A stretch of DNA of 64,000 nt, taken from NCBI RefSeq assembly GCF_014193655.1, contig NZ_JACHZQ010000002.1, positions 739,827 through 803,826 on the forward strand. The letters are read 5' to 3'. The stretch comes from Rhizobium sp. BK313 (GTDB taxonomy: Bacteria; Pseudomonadota; Alphaproteobacteria; Rhizobiales; Rhizobiaceae). The position numbers were made by a program, and so were the translations under genes. The notes beneath the pieces were generated by a model. It was given only the letters and a program-made list of their open reading frames with translations. It ran no database searches and was not told where the DNA came from. The first letter of the stretch is position 1, and each line of letters starts with the position of its first letter. Of the stretch, positions 50,170-59,043 are shown in pieces.

Positions 50170-51078
50170 ATGGCTCGCGTCCTCGTTCTCGGCAATGCCG
50201 GCCTTGATATCAGCCTCGCCGTCCCGCGCTTGCCCGAGCGCGGCGAGACCCTGCTTGGCGACGGTGTCAGTCAAGCGCCGGGCGGCAAGGGACTCAATCA
50301 AGCCGTGACCGCCGCTAGAACGGGTATCCTGACGCGATTCCATGCTCCGGTTGGGCGGGATGCGCAGGCAGAAGAAATCCGGTCGGCGCTTTCGGTCGAG
50401 GCGTCGCTTGAGTTCGATCCAGCTCCCCTGGATCACCCCAGCGATTTCTCCCTGCTGATGGTGATGCCGGATGGCGAAAACAGCATTGTCAGCGGCGGTC
50501 CCTGTGCGACGTCGTTTTCTGCTTCCGCAGCGACAGACTTCGCCGTCACTGCGGAAGCCGGCGATGTTATCGTCCTTCAAGGAAACCTTACACAGGAAGC
50601 AACGCTTGCAGCCCTCAAGGCTGCTTCGGATCGCGGCGTCACGACGCTGCTCAATCCGGCGCCGCTATGGTGGGAGGTAGGACCGCTTCTGCCCTTCTCG
50701 ACGATTGTCGTCGCGAACAGGGGCGAGGCCGAGGCGATTACAGGTGTGGCCGATCCCGCGAACGCGGCTGCCGCGCTTCGGCAACAAGGCGTGTCGATCG
50801 CTATCATTACCCTCGGAGCGGAGGGCTGCCTGGTGCGGCAGGGCACGACGATTGCGCACTACCGGGCGATGCCGGTCGATGTGAAGGACACCACCGGCTG
50901 CGGCGATACATTCTGCGGCGTTCTCGCCGCAGCATTGACGATCGGTCGCACGATCGACAATGCGATCGATCTGGCCCAACGGGCGGCGGCGATCACGGCA
51001 ACACGGGCGGGCGCCTACGCCGCCTTGCCGAGCAGGCAGGAACTCGCGGCCATTTTCTCGGGAAATGAAAGGCATTGA
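50170..51078 (+). CDS. PfkB/ribokinase family kinase, module 2
   Basis: A 302-residue ribokinase-like protein. VLGNAGLDISLAVPRLPERG starts the fold, QAPGGKGLNQAVTAARTG is the substrate Gly-Gly motif, and DVKDTTGCGDTFCGVLAAA holds the anion-hole and catalytic Asp. The usual DTTGAGDTF has Cys instead of Ala here. It likely phosphorylates the sugar part of the compound imported by the module 2 transporter. Its stop is 1 base before the ATPase start used here, so translation is coupled. Confidence 0.92.
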   Translation: MARVLVLGNAGLDISLAVPRLPERGETLLGDGVSQAPGGKGLNQAVTAARTGILTRFHAPVGRDAQAEEIRSALSVEASLEFDPAPLDHPSDFSLLMVMPDGENSIVSGGPCATSFSASAATDFAVTAEAGDVIVLQGNLTQEATLAALKAASDRGVTTLLNPAPLWWEVGPLLPFSTIVVANRGEAEAITGVADPANAAAALRQQGVSIAIITLGAEGCLVRQGTTIAHYRAMPVDVKDTTGCGDTFCGVLAAALTIGRTIDNAIDLAQRAAAITATRAGAYAALPSRQELAAIFSGNERH

Positions 51079-51079
51079 G

Positions 51080-52068
<989 letters not shown>

Positions 52069-52072
<4 letters not shown>

Positions 52073-53154
52073 GTAAGCCGCTTCTCATTGCAAACGATCT
52101 CGTCAAATCCTTTCCCGTTTCGGGTGGCGGAAACCAGGCACGTTTTCGCGCAGTCGATGGTGTCAGCCTCAGCGTCGACCGCGGCAAGACGCTCGCGGTC
52201 GTGGGCGAATCCGGCTGCGGCAAAAGCACTGTCGGCAGCCTGCTTCTTCGTCTTCAGGATGCCGATTCAGGCCATATCCTGCTGGACGGGGAGGATGCAT
52301 TGGCGCTCGACCGCGCCGGTCTTCGTCGCTTTCGCCGTCGCGTGCAGGTGGTGTTTCAGGACCCTTTTGCGTCGCTCGATCCGCGCGAGCGCATCCGCGA
52401 TGTGCTGGTCCGGCCGATGCTGCTGCATGGGCTCTGTGACCGGGCGACTGCCTTGAAGCGTGCGGCGGAGCTGATGGACGCGGTCGGTCTGTCGGCAACC
52501 CAGCTCGAGCGCTTTCCGCATCAGTTCAGCGGTGGCCAGCGGCAGCGCATTGCAATCGCGCGGGCACTTTCAGTGCAACCGGATCTGATTATCTGCGACG
52601 AGCCGGTGTCGGCACTCGACGTTTCGGTTCAGGCGCAAGTCGTCAATCTGCTGCAGGATCTGCAGCGCGATACCGGTGTCGCCTTCATCTTCATTTCTCA
52701 TGATCTGGCCGTCGTGCGGCATCTCGCCCATGACGTGGCGGTCATGTATGCGGGCAGGGTGGTCGAGCGGGCCGTAACAACGGAGCTGTTCGGCAATCCA
52801 TACCATCCGTATACGCGCGCTCTGCTTGCGGCAGCGCCACGGATCGATGTAGGTGCCAAGGGGCACGCGCTTCTCGCCGGCGAGCCGCCGGATCCGGCAA
52901 ATCCCGCTCCGGGTTGCCGCTTCGCCGGCCGCTGCCCGCATGCCCAGCCCTCGTGCACGGCGGGCGACCAGCCGCCATTGAGCGCGGTTGTGCCGGGGCA
53001 TCTCTCCGCCTGCCTCTTTGCCAGAGATCTTCCGCCTTTTGCCGAAGCGCAATCGAACGCTGCGCACACGCCGGCGGCGCTTAGAGTCGCGGCCTACCGC
53101 CGGGCGCGCGACCGCGAGGCACGGAGCGGTGATGCAGAGGGGCTGCGAACATGA
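52069..53154 (+). CDS. Dipeptide/oligopeptide-type ABC transporter ATP-binding protein (DppF-like)
   Basis: A 361-residue ATPase. Walker A GESGCGKST, signature FSGGQRQRIAIARAL, Walker B LIICDEPVSALDVS and switch His in FISHDLAVV are present. The oligo_HPY tail has PYHPYTRALLAAAPRIDVGA and the Cys motif GCRFAGRCPHAQPSC. The last ~35 residues are Ala/Arg-rich and probably disordered. It should pair with the DppD-like protein. ATGA overlaps exist on both sides. Confidence 0.92.
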
Positions 53155-54095
53155 AAATGCTTCTGTCTCGCATCCTGTCCATCATTCCCGTGCTGTTCGG
53201 CCTCTGCGTTCTTTCCTTTACACTGCTTGCCATGATCCCCGGCGATCCCGTGACCGCTATGCTCGGGCTGGACGCCGATCCGCAGGCCGCAGCAGCACTA
53301 AGGACGAAGTTCGCCCTCGACCAGCCTTTGCCGATCCGCTTCATCTCCTGGTTCGGCCATCTGCTGACCGGCGATCTCGGGCGTTCGATCCAGACCGGAC
53401 GGCCGGTGCTGAACATGGTGATGACCGCGCTGATACCGACGATGGAGCTTGGTCTTGTGGCATTGATCGTGTCGTTGCTCATTGCCATTCCCGCCGGCGT
53501 CATCTCGGCATCAAAGCGCAACAGCATTGCCGACTACAGCGTTTCGCTGATTTCCTTGGCTGGCCTGTCTCTGCCGAGCTTCTGGCTTGCCATCCTGCTC
53601 ATACTGTTCCTGTCGATCCGGCTGCAGATATTTCCATCCTCGGGCTACGTCCCCTTTCTTGAGGACCCAGTCGCAGCAATCCAACATATCGCCCTGCCGG
53701 GGATCACGCTCGGCGTCGCCATGGCAGCCGCCACGATGCGAATGACCCGTGCGGCGATGCTCGATGTCTTGAATGCGGACTATATCCGCACTGCCCGCGC
53801 CAAGGGTCTGCCCCGGCGCGGCGTTATCTGGCGCCATGCTCTGCGCAATGCGCTCATTCCCGTGACCACGCTTGTCGGCTTGCAGCTCGGCCAACTGATG
53901 GGTGGTGTCGTCGTCACCGAAACGGTCTTTGCCTGGCCGGGCATTGGCAAGCTGACGGTCGACGCCATTTTCGCCCGGGATTTCCCGGTTGTCCAAGGCG
54001 CGATCCTTGCATCCGCTGTCCTGTTCGTGGTCATCAACCTGATAACGGATCTGCTCTATGCGACGCTTGATCCGCGATTGAGGAGGCGCCTATGA
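53151..54095 (+). CDS. Dipeptide-type ABC transporter permease (DppB-like)
   Basis: A 314-residue inner-membrane protein with six predicted transmembrane segments. The N-terminus RILSIIPVLFGLCVLSFTLL and IPGDPVTAMLG are typical of DppB. The EAA loop is in DYIRTARAKGLPRRGVIWRH at about residue 205, and ETVFAWPGIGKLTVDAIFAR follows. It overlaps the DppF-like gene and the next permease gene. Confidence 0.93.
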   Translation: MKMLLSRILSIIPVLFGLCVLSFTLLAMIPGDPVTAMLGLDADPQAAAALRTKFALDQPLPIRFISWFGHLLTGDLGRSIQTGRPVLNMVMTALIPTMELGLVALIVSLLIAIPAGVISASKRNSIADYSVSLISLAGLSLPSFWLAILLILFLSIRLQIFPSSGYVPFLEDPVAAIQHIALPGITLGVAMAAATMRMTRAAMLDVLNADYIRTARAKGLPRRGVIWRHALRNALIPVTTLVGLQLGQLMGGVVVTETVFAWPGIGKLTVDAIFARDFPVVQGAILASAVLFVVINLITDLLYATLDPRLRRRL

Positions 54096-54934
54096 GCTCC
54101 GCCGCCGCTTCGCCCTCCCTCCTGCGTCGCCTGATCGAGGACAGCCGCAGCGCCATGGGCATGGCCCTGGTCGCCATTCTGGTGGCCGCTGCCATCTTCG
54201 GCCCCATGCTGTCTCCTTATGGTCCTGACACGGCGGACTTCCTGGCCACGCTCGCGCCGCCGTCATCCGCACATCTTCTCGGTACCGACGATCTCGGGCG
54301 GGACGTGCTGTCCCGCATCCTCGCAGGTGCCCGCGTGTCGCTGCTCGTGGCCGTGGCGAGTGTCGGTTGCGCGCTTGTCGTGGGTGTGCCGATCGGTCTT
54401 GTCGCCGGCTATCGAGGCAAAAGAACGGATGCGGTGCTGATGCGCTGCATGGACGTCCTGCTGGCCTTTCCCGGCATTCTTCTGGCATTGGGGATTGCGG
54501 CGGCCCTCGGCGCCTCTTTGGTCAATACCATTATCGCGATCGCCGTCATCAATACGCCGACTATCGCACGGGTGGCGCGGGCGCAAGCGATGCTCGTCAG
54601 CCGTCTGGACTACGTGAAGGCAAACCGGGCGCTCGGTTTCGGCGACATGACTATCATGCTGCGTTGCGTACTTCCGAACACGCTGTCGCCTGTGCTGGTG
54701 CAGGCCTCCCTGATGCTAGCCTCCTCGATCATCACGGAGTCCTATCTTTCGTTCCTCGGCTTGGGGGTTCAGCCGCCGACGCCGACATGGGGCAACATGC
54801 TCAAGGATGCAATCAGCTTCATCGACCAGGCAACATGGCTTGCCTGGTTTCCAGGAGCCGCGATCTTCTTGACCGTTCTCGGTTTCAACCTCTTCGGTGA
54901 TGGCCTGCGGGATCGTCTGGATCCACGCGACTGA
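54092..54934 (+). CDS. Dipeptide-type ABC transporter permease (DppC-like)
   Basis: A 280-residue permease. DppC hallmarks are HLLGTDDLGRDVLSRILAGA near residue 65 and the EAA loop DYVKANRALGFGDMTIMLRC, followed by SYLSFLGLGVQPPTPTWGNM. It forms the channel with the DppB-like subunit. It ends the transporter part; the PF07090 protein gene follows after 17 bases and is probably in the same transcript. Confidence 0.93.
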   Translation: MSSAAASPSLLRRLIEDSRSAMGMALVAILVAAAIFGPMLSPYGPDTADFLATLAPPSSAHLLGTDDLGRDVLSRILAGARVSLLVAVASVGCALVVGVPIGLVAGYRGKRTDAVLMRCMDVLLAFPGILLALGIAAALGASLVNTIIAIAVINTPTIARVARAQAMLVSRLDYVKANRALGFGDMTIMLRCVLPNTLSPVLVQASLMLASSIITESYLSFLGLGVQPPTPTWGNMLKDAISFIDQATWLAWFPGAAIFLTVLGFNLFGDGLRDRLDPRD

Positions 54935-54951
54935 TTTTTGAAGGAATGACT

Positions 54952-55725
54952 ATGACGAAGAAAAAAGTTCTTCTTGCAGGGGAATCCTGGGTTTCGACCG
55001 CCACGCACATCAAGGGCTTCGATCAGTTTCCGACCGTCACCTACCATACCGGTGCAGACGAGCTGCTGTCGGCGTTAAAGGAAAGCGCCTTCGACGTCAC
55101 CTTCATGCCGTCGCACGAAGCGCAGCGAGATTTCCCGCAAACGATCGAGGCCTTGTCGATCTTTGATGCCGTGGTGCTGTCGGATATCGGCGCCAATACG
55201 CTGCTTCTGCATCCCGATACCTGGATCCACTCGAAGACGACGCCGAACCGGCTGCGCCTGTTGCGCGACTATGTCGGCAATGGCGGCGGTCTTCTGATGT
55301 TCGGCGGCTATTACAGTTTTCAGGGCATCAATGGCGGCGCACGTTATCGAAAGACGCCTGTCGAAGATGTCCTGCCGGTGACGTGTCTCTCCATCGACGA
55401 TCGCGTCGAGGTGCCGGAAGGCTTTGCCCCTGTCGTCAGCGGCGAAAGCACACATCCCATCTTGCGTGGTCTTGGAACAGCGTGGCCCGTGCTGCTCGGC
55501 TTTAACGAGGTGACGGCGAAGCCGGATGCAACGGTGCTGGCGACCGTCTCATCCGACTACGGCTCCTTGCCCCTGCTGGTGACAGGCACCTACGGAGCGG
55601 GTCGCACCGTCGCCTGGACATCGGATGTCGGTCCGCATTGGCTGCCGCCCGAGTTCATCGCCTGGAACGGCTACAAGGCGCTGTTCGAACAGATGCTGTC
55701 CTGGGCGGTCGGCGAAGAAGGCTAA
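54952..55725 (+). CDS. PF07090-type putative glutamine amidotransferase-like protein
   Basis: A 257-residue cytoplasmic protein of the class I glutamine amidotransferase-like superfamily, near PF07090 and ThuA. It has KVLLAGESWVSTATHIKGFD at the N-terminus, AVVLSDIGANTLLL, and GNGGGLLMFGGYYSFQGING where the nucleophile elbow would be. There is no Cys at that elbow, so classical amidotransferase activity is unlikely. ATG 54952 is favoured by an AAGGA 6 bases upstream; ATG 54946 is the alternative. Related ThuA-like proteins occur in sugar-utilisation operons, which fits this context. No reaction can be assigned. Confidence 0.85.
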   Translation: MTKKKVLLAGESWVSTATHIKGFDQFPTVTYHTGADELLSALKESAFDVTFMPSHEAQRDFPQTIEALSIFDAVVLSDIGANTLLLHPDTWIHSKTTPNRLRLLRDYVGNGGGLLMFGGYYSFQGINGGARYRKTPVEDVLPVTCLSIDDRVEVPEGFAPVVSGESTHPILRGLGTAWPVLLGFNEVTAKPDATVLATVSSDYGSLPLLVTGTYGAGRTVAWTSDVGPHWLPPEFIAWNGYKALFEQMLSWAVGEEG

Positions 55726-56216
55726 ATGACCGGCTTAGGGTTCGAACCCTTTCAAGGCGATCATTTTGAGTGGATATTTGGTCAGGTTGACGATGGAAGC
55801 GTGAGATCGAGGCAAGGGCATCCGGGGAAAATGGCCTCCTCTGGCTTTAGCAACGGTGCAATCATTCGCAGTTGACGCGCCGCATTGATGACGAAGTCCT
55901 AACCATTCTCTTTCAGGGTTGAGCGTGAGAGGGACGGCGGATGTGTAAGCAAGCACGTGAACGACTGGGAGCGTCTTCCGAGAGTTGCCGATATCTTTGG
56001 GGAAATGCCTCCGCGGGCTCCTATAGTCGGGGGCCAGTCTTCTGTCGCGCGGGCGAATTTATCTTTAGCGAAACGCAAGAAGTTTTGAACGCATCCTCAT
56101 GAAAAACAAGTCTTGGGCAGGAACTGCTTGCTTCCCTCTAATCTCTTGATAAACTTCAATTAAAGGCGTAGAGAAATAGCCTCTGCAATTACGGCGCGAA
56201 CAACATTGGGGGCGGG
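55726..56216. other. Gap between module 2 and the surface cluster
   Basis: I see no supported gene in these ~490 bases. A perfect dyad GGGTTCGAACCC stands at 55738-55749, right after the previous stop. The last ~120 bases are AT-richer and probably carry the promoter of the DUF6916-like gene. Confidence 0.35.
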
Positions 56217-56510
56217 ATGGGGATTGCAACGCTGGATCATTTCACCCGCTGTGTCGGGGAAGGGTTCGAAATCGATATGGGGACAGGGTCGCTTGTTTTT
56301 ACCCTGACCGAGGCGCGGCCCTTGCCCGAACGGGGCTTCCCAGGAATGACGAGAGCGCCGTTTTCGCTGCTGTTCCGCAGCGGATCAAAGGTTTTACTGC
56401 CACAACAGATTTACAAATTGAACAACGCTACACTGGGGATCCTCGATATCTTCCTAGTGCCAGTCGCCAGGGATCAGCACGGCATCATCTATCAGGCTAT
56501 CTTCAATTGA
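56217..56510 (+). CDS. DUF6916-like small protein
   Basis: A 97-residue beta-rich protein. The pattern LDHFTRCVGEGFEIDMGTGS, LVFTLTEARPLPERGFPG, APFSLLFRSGSK and LLPQQIYKLNNATLGILDIF, followed by LVPVARDQHGIIYQAIFN, matches the small family I know as DUF6916. The GIIYQAIFN ending is typical. Members are usually found beside MdpB-type tail-collar genes, as here. The gene converges on the GNAT gene, and the two overlap by 8 bases at their 3' ends. Function is unknown; a chaperone or surface partner of the collar proteins is conceivable. Confidence 0.75.
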   Translation: MGIATLDHFTRCVGEGFEIDMGTGSLVFTLTEARPLPERGFPGMTRAPFSLLFRSGSKVLLPQQIYKLNNATLGILDIFLVPVARDQHGIIYQAIFN

Positions 56511-57090
56511 CGCCTGAGCGCCCGTCGGCGGGTTTCGGCATGGCCTCGTATGATAACCATTGCATGCGTATGTGAGTTTCGGTAGCTCCGGCGACCTCAA
56601 ATCCCGACGCCTGATAGAGCTTCCGCGCACGTCCATTGGCTTTATCGACATGCAGTATGATGCCTGGATTTTGCCCAGCCATTGCCGCCGCCTTTATATC
56701 ATTCAAAAGTGCCAGTCCTATTCCCCGATTGCGCCATTCGGGCAGCAGACCGATATCGATAATGTGCCAGATATCCGCACTAAGATCGATGTAAAGGCGG
56801 CCGATGCGGACGCCTTCCCTTTCAATGATCAGAAAGTCCGTTTGCGGGAACGCGGCGATGTAATAGCGATGCTGGAGATTAAACTGCTGGTTCAAAAAGG
56901 CCTGCTTGTCTTGCGGCGGCCACGGCACCCGCGCCAGTTCATCGGCGCGAAACGAATGATAAAGCTGGCGTAAAAACGTCAAGTCATCCAGCCCCGCCGG
57001 CCGGAGGGTACATGTTGTGACGAACAGCCTGTTGCCAACCGTTCGCGCAGGGAACTTTGGCAACTGGCCCGTCTGTGTCATGACCGTCAA
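56503..57090 (-). CDS. GNAT family N-acetyltransferase
   Basis: A 195-residue acyltransferase. The GNAT core shows IDIGLLPEWRNRGIGLALLN at about residues 112-131, with the acetyl-CoA-binding Arg-Gly-Ile-Gly loop, then ILHVDKANGRARKLYQASGF, the last core strand and helix. An N-terminal extension of ~30 residues precedes LRPAGLDDLTFLRQLYHSF. Its ATG overlaps the stop of the upstream collar gene, so it is the last gene of the collar operon. Acetylation of a collar protein or its surface ligand is an attractive but unproven role. Confidence 0.88.
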   Translation of the reverse strand: MTVMTQTGQLPKFPARTVGNRLFVTTCTLRPAGLDDLTFLRQLYHSFRADELARVPWPPQDKQAFLNQQFNLQHRYYIAAFPQTDFLIIEREGVRIGRLYIDLSADIWHIIDIGLLPEWRNRGIGLALLNDIKAAAMAGQNPGIILHVDKANGRARKLYQASGFEVAGATETHIRMQWLSYEAMPKPADGRSGVN

Positions 57091-57620
57091 CCGAAGGCTG
57101 GAAAGACGCCGGCCAGCGAAATACTGAAGTTGACCGCCAGATAGGGCTGGCGGTTTTCATGCGGTTGGCCGCTGCCTGCAATGCCGATGACGTTCTGTGC
57201 AAACTGCGTGTTCGGTTGGGCACTGGGGAGAAACGGACTGCTCGAACTCGGCACGCTCAGGGCGTTGCCTTCGCTTGGCGAAGCGGCGCGCTTGGAGGTG
57301 TCGCTTTGACTATAGATGGTCAAAGAATGCGTGTGTGCCGGCATTTCCGCCTGGGTCAGCGTTATGCTGTTGTTGCCAAAAGGCTCCCCGATGGAATGTG
57401 CCGTCAAGCCTACCCCCTGACCTTGGTTGCAGCCCGCACGGTTGGTAAAGTTTGGGAGTTGGAATGTGCTGGTGCCGTTACCGCCATACTGGGTGCCAAG
57501 CAGGGAAAAAAGTGCCGCGTTCTGTTGGATCGGAAGCGTTGCACCGTTGCAGAATGCCCATTGATAGGGAGGAAAGTTGAAACCGAACAGTTGGATCTCG
57601 CCGAGAAAAGGTTGTGTCAT
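57087..57620 (-). CDS. Phage-tail-collar-like (MdpB-type) protein, copy 3
   Basis: A 177-residue protein of the tail collar domain family (PF07484). The N-terminus FLGEIQLFGFNFPPYQWAFC, the ALFSLLGTQYGGNGTSTFQL segment and LTQAEMPAHTHSLTIYSQ are family hallmarks. The C-terminus ENRQPYLAVNFSISLAGVFP is shared with the two other copies. I start at ATG 57620 (MTQPFLGEI), which matches the paralogues; longer frames are not conserved. It carries no signal peptide. It may be a surface or extracellular fibre subunit. Confidence 0.88.
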   Translation of the reverse strand: MTQPFLGEIQLFGFNFPPYQWAFCNGATLPIQQNAALFSLLGTQYGGNGTSTFQLPNFTNRAGCNQGQGVGLTAHSIGEPFGNNSITLTQAEMPAHTHSLTIYSQSDTSKRAASPSEGNALSVPSSSSPFLPSAQPNTQFAQNVIGIAGSGQPHENRQPYLAVNFSISLAGVFPAFG

Positions 57621-57649
57621 AGCAATGTCCTTGTTGGATGATCCGCGGT

Positions 57650-58180
57650 TCAGCTCTGCGTGGGAAAGATGCCGGCCCATGCGATGCAATACTGCACCGT
57701 CAGTGTCGGCATCGTATTGTCATGCATAACAGTCGATCCGCTTATTTGGGTGGACGCTTGCGATGTTTTGATCGCGGTCGCCCCGCTTACATCGGTGGCA
57801 TACATCGTGTCGCCAGCGATTGCTCCGAGCTCGACCGACGATCCGACCGACTTGGTATTCGCCAAACCATTGGTGGCAAGATACGGATGCGAATGTGGCG
57901 GCATTTGCGTGGGCAGAAGCGTGACATTCTCGCTGCCTGCGGCCTGACCAATGACATATGTCGACAGGCCCAGGCCGCTACCCTGGTGTATTGGTACGCG
58001 CCCGGAAAGATTGGGCGTCGCAAACGTTGTCTGTCCATCGCCGCCATACGTCGTCCCGATCAGCGTGTACAATGCTTGATATTCGGAAATGGGCAGCAGA
58101 GAATTGTCGCAGGGCAGCCACCCGTTTGGCACTCGGGAAAAGCCAAAAAGCCGGATTTCTCCGACATAGGGAGTGCTCAT
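57650..58180 (-). CDS. Phage-tail-collar-like (MdpB-type) protein, copy 2
   Basis: A 176-residue paralogue with YVGEIRLFGFSRVPNGWLPC, ALYTLIGTTYGGDGQTTFAT and LLPTQMPPHSHPYLATNG. The C-terminal TVQYCIAWAGIFPTQS aligns with the others. It stands 29 bases upstream of copy 3 in the same operon. Divergence is greatest in the middle region (residues ~105-155), which would be the exposed, ligand-facing part by analogy with tail fibres. Confidence 0.88.
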   Translation of the reverse strand: MSTPYVGEIRLFGFSRVPNGWLPCDNSLLPISEYQALYTLIGTTYGGDGQTTFATPNLSGRVPIHQGSGLGLSTYVIGQAAGSENVTLLPTQMPPHSHPYLATNGLANTKSVGSSVELGAIAGDTMYATDVSGATAIKTSQASTQISGSTVMHDNTMPTLTVQYCIAWAGIFPTQS

Positions 58181-58217
58181 TGTTGATCCTCCGAGCCAAT
58201 GGGTTGATAGGAGATGG

Positions 58218-58748
58218 TCAGTTGCGGGACGGAAAAACTCCCGACAGCGCGATGCAATAATTTATCACATCGTAAGGCTGCATATTGTCATGGGGCTGGC
58301 CATTGCCGGCTGGCGTTACAGTCTGGTTCGACAACGTAACCTGAGGACCGGAAGAAGGGCCGTAGATATTGGCCGTGTTGGAGCCATAGAGCGCATTGCT
58401 AGGATTGCGCAGGGTACCGTTGCTTGTCGTACCGGTCGCTACGTGGGTGTGCTGAGGCAATTGCTGCCCAACCAAAGTTACATTTTCGGCGCCGCCCGTT
58501 TCACCAATCTGGTAAGGTGATGGCTGCCAACTGGGATCGACAGATGGTCCAAAACCGACGGCGGTGCGGCTCTGCATATTAGGCAGGGCGAACGTCGTTC
58601 TTCCATCGCCGCCGTAATAAGTGCCTAATAATGAAAACAATGCCTGGTTCTGGCTAATGCTAAGGAGTTGGCCGCTGCACAGGGCGAAGCCCTTAGGCGC
58701 AAATTGAAACCCCGCAAGCATAATCTGACCGAGAAAAACTTCTGACAT
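58218..58748 (-). CDS. Phage-tail-collar-like (MdpB-type) protein, copy 1
   Basis: A 176-residue paralogue and first gene of the four-gene minus-strand operon. It shows FLGQIMLAGFQFAPKGFALC, ALFSLLGTYYGGDGRTTFAL, LVGQQLPQHTHVATGTTS and the C-terminal MQPYDVINYCIALSGVFPSR. Each of the three copies has one Cys at the same early position (FALC, WLPC, WAFC). No other phage structural genes are nearby, so this is a cellular tail-collar set rather than a prophage. Confidence 0.88.
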   Translation of the reverse strand: MSEVFLGQIMLAGFQFAPKGFALCSGQLLSISQNQALFSLLGTYYGGDGRTTFALPNMQSRTAVGFGPSVDPSWQPSPYQIGETGGAENVTLVGQQLPQHTHVATGTTSNGTLRNPSNALYGSNTANIYGPSSGPQVTLSNQTVTPAGNGQPHDNMQPYDVINYCIALSGVFPSRN

Positions 58749-59043
58749 ACCATACCCCGAATGTTTCTATTTGCCGCCATCATTCGTCAATCAGTGCGCT
58801 AGATGCAAGAACAAATTGGGACGACTTTGAGTTTAAAATTTAAGAGCTGTCTCTTACATTTTTTAAATGAAATGAAGAGTTGCCCTCACGGTCTGCGCAT
58901 GCGTAAGGCTTTCGCTTGCATTGGGATAATGCTCAGAAGAATGTGACCAACCTTGATCGGGCGGCTTGAAGCCATAGATTGCGTGAATTCCCCCAACCGG
59001 CTCCCGTCAGGATTGATCGATTGGCGGAATTAAGAGGCATATT
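58749..59043. other. AT-rich gap with the collar operon promoter region
   Basis: About 295 bases lie between the collar operon and the stop of the autotransporter. It is notably more AT-rich than its surroundings around 58840-58875. It should hold the promoter for the minus-strand collar genes, although I cannot fix a -10/-35 pair. No gene is seen. Confidence 0.35.

Noticed and set aside
55738..55749. GGGTTCGAACCC as a tRNA T-arm or attachment site
   Set aside because: The loop is too short for a T-arm, and no acceptor stem, anticodon arm or CCA-like end is found around it.
56503..58748. Prophage tail region
   Set aside because: Only collar-type proteins occur, without capsid, terminase, tape measure, integrase or lysis genes; equal-size paralogues with GNAT and DUF6916-like genes fit a cellular cassette better.
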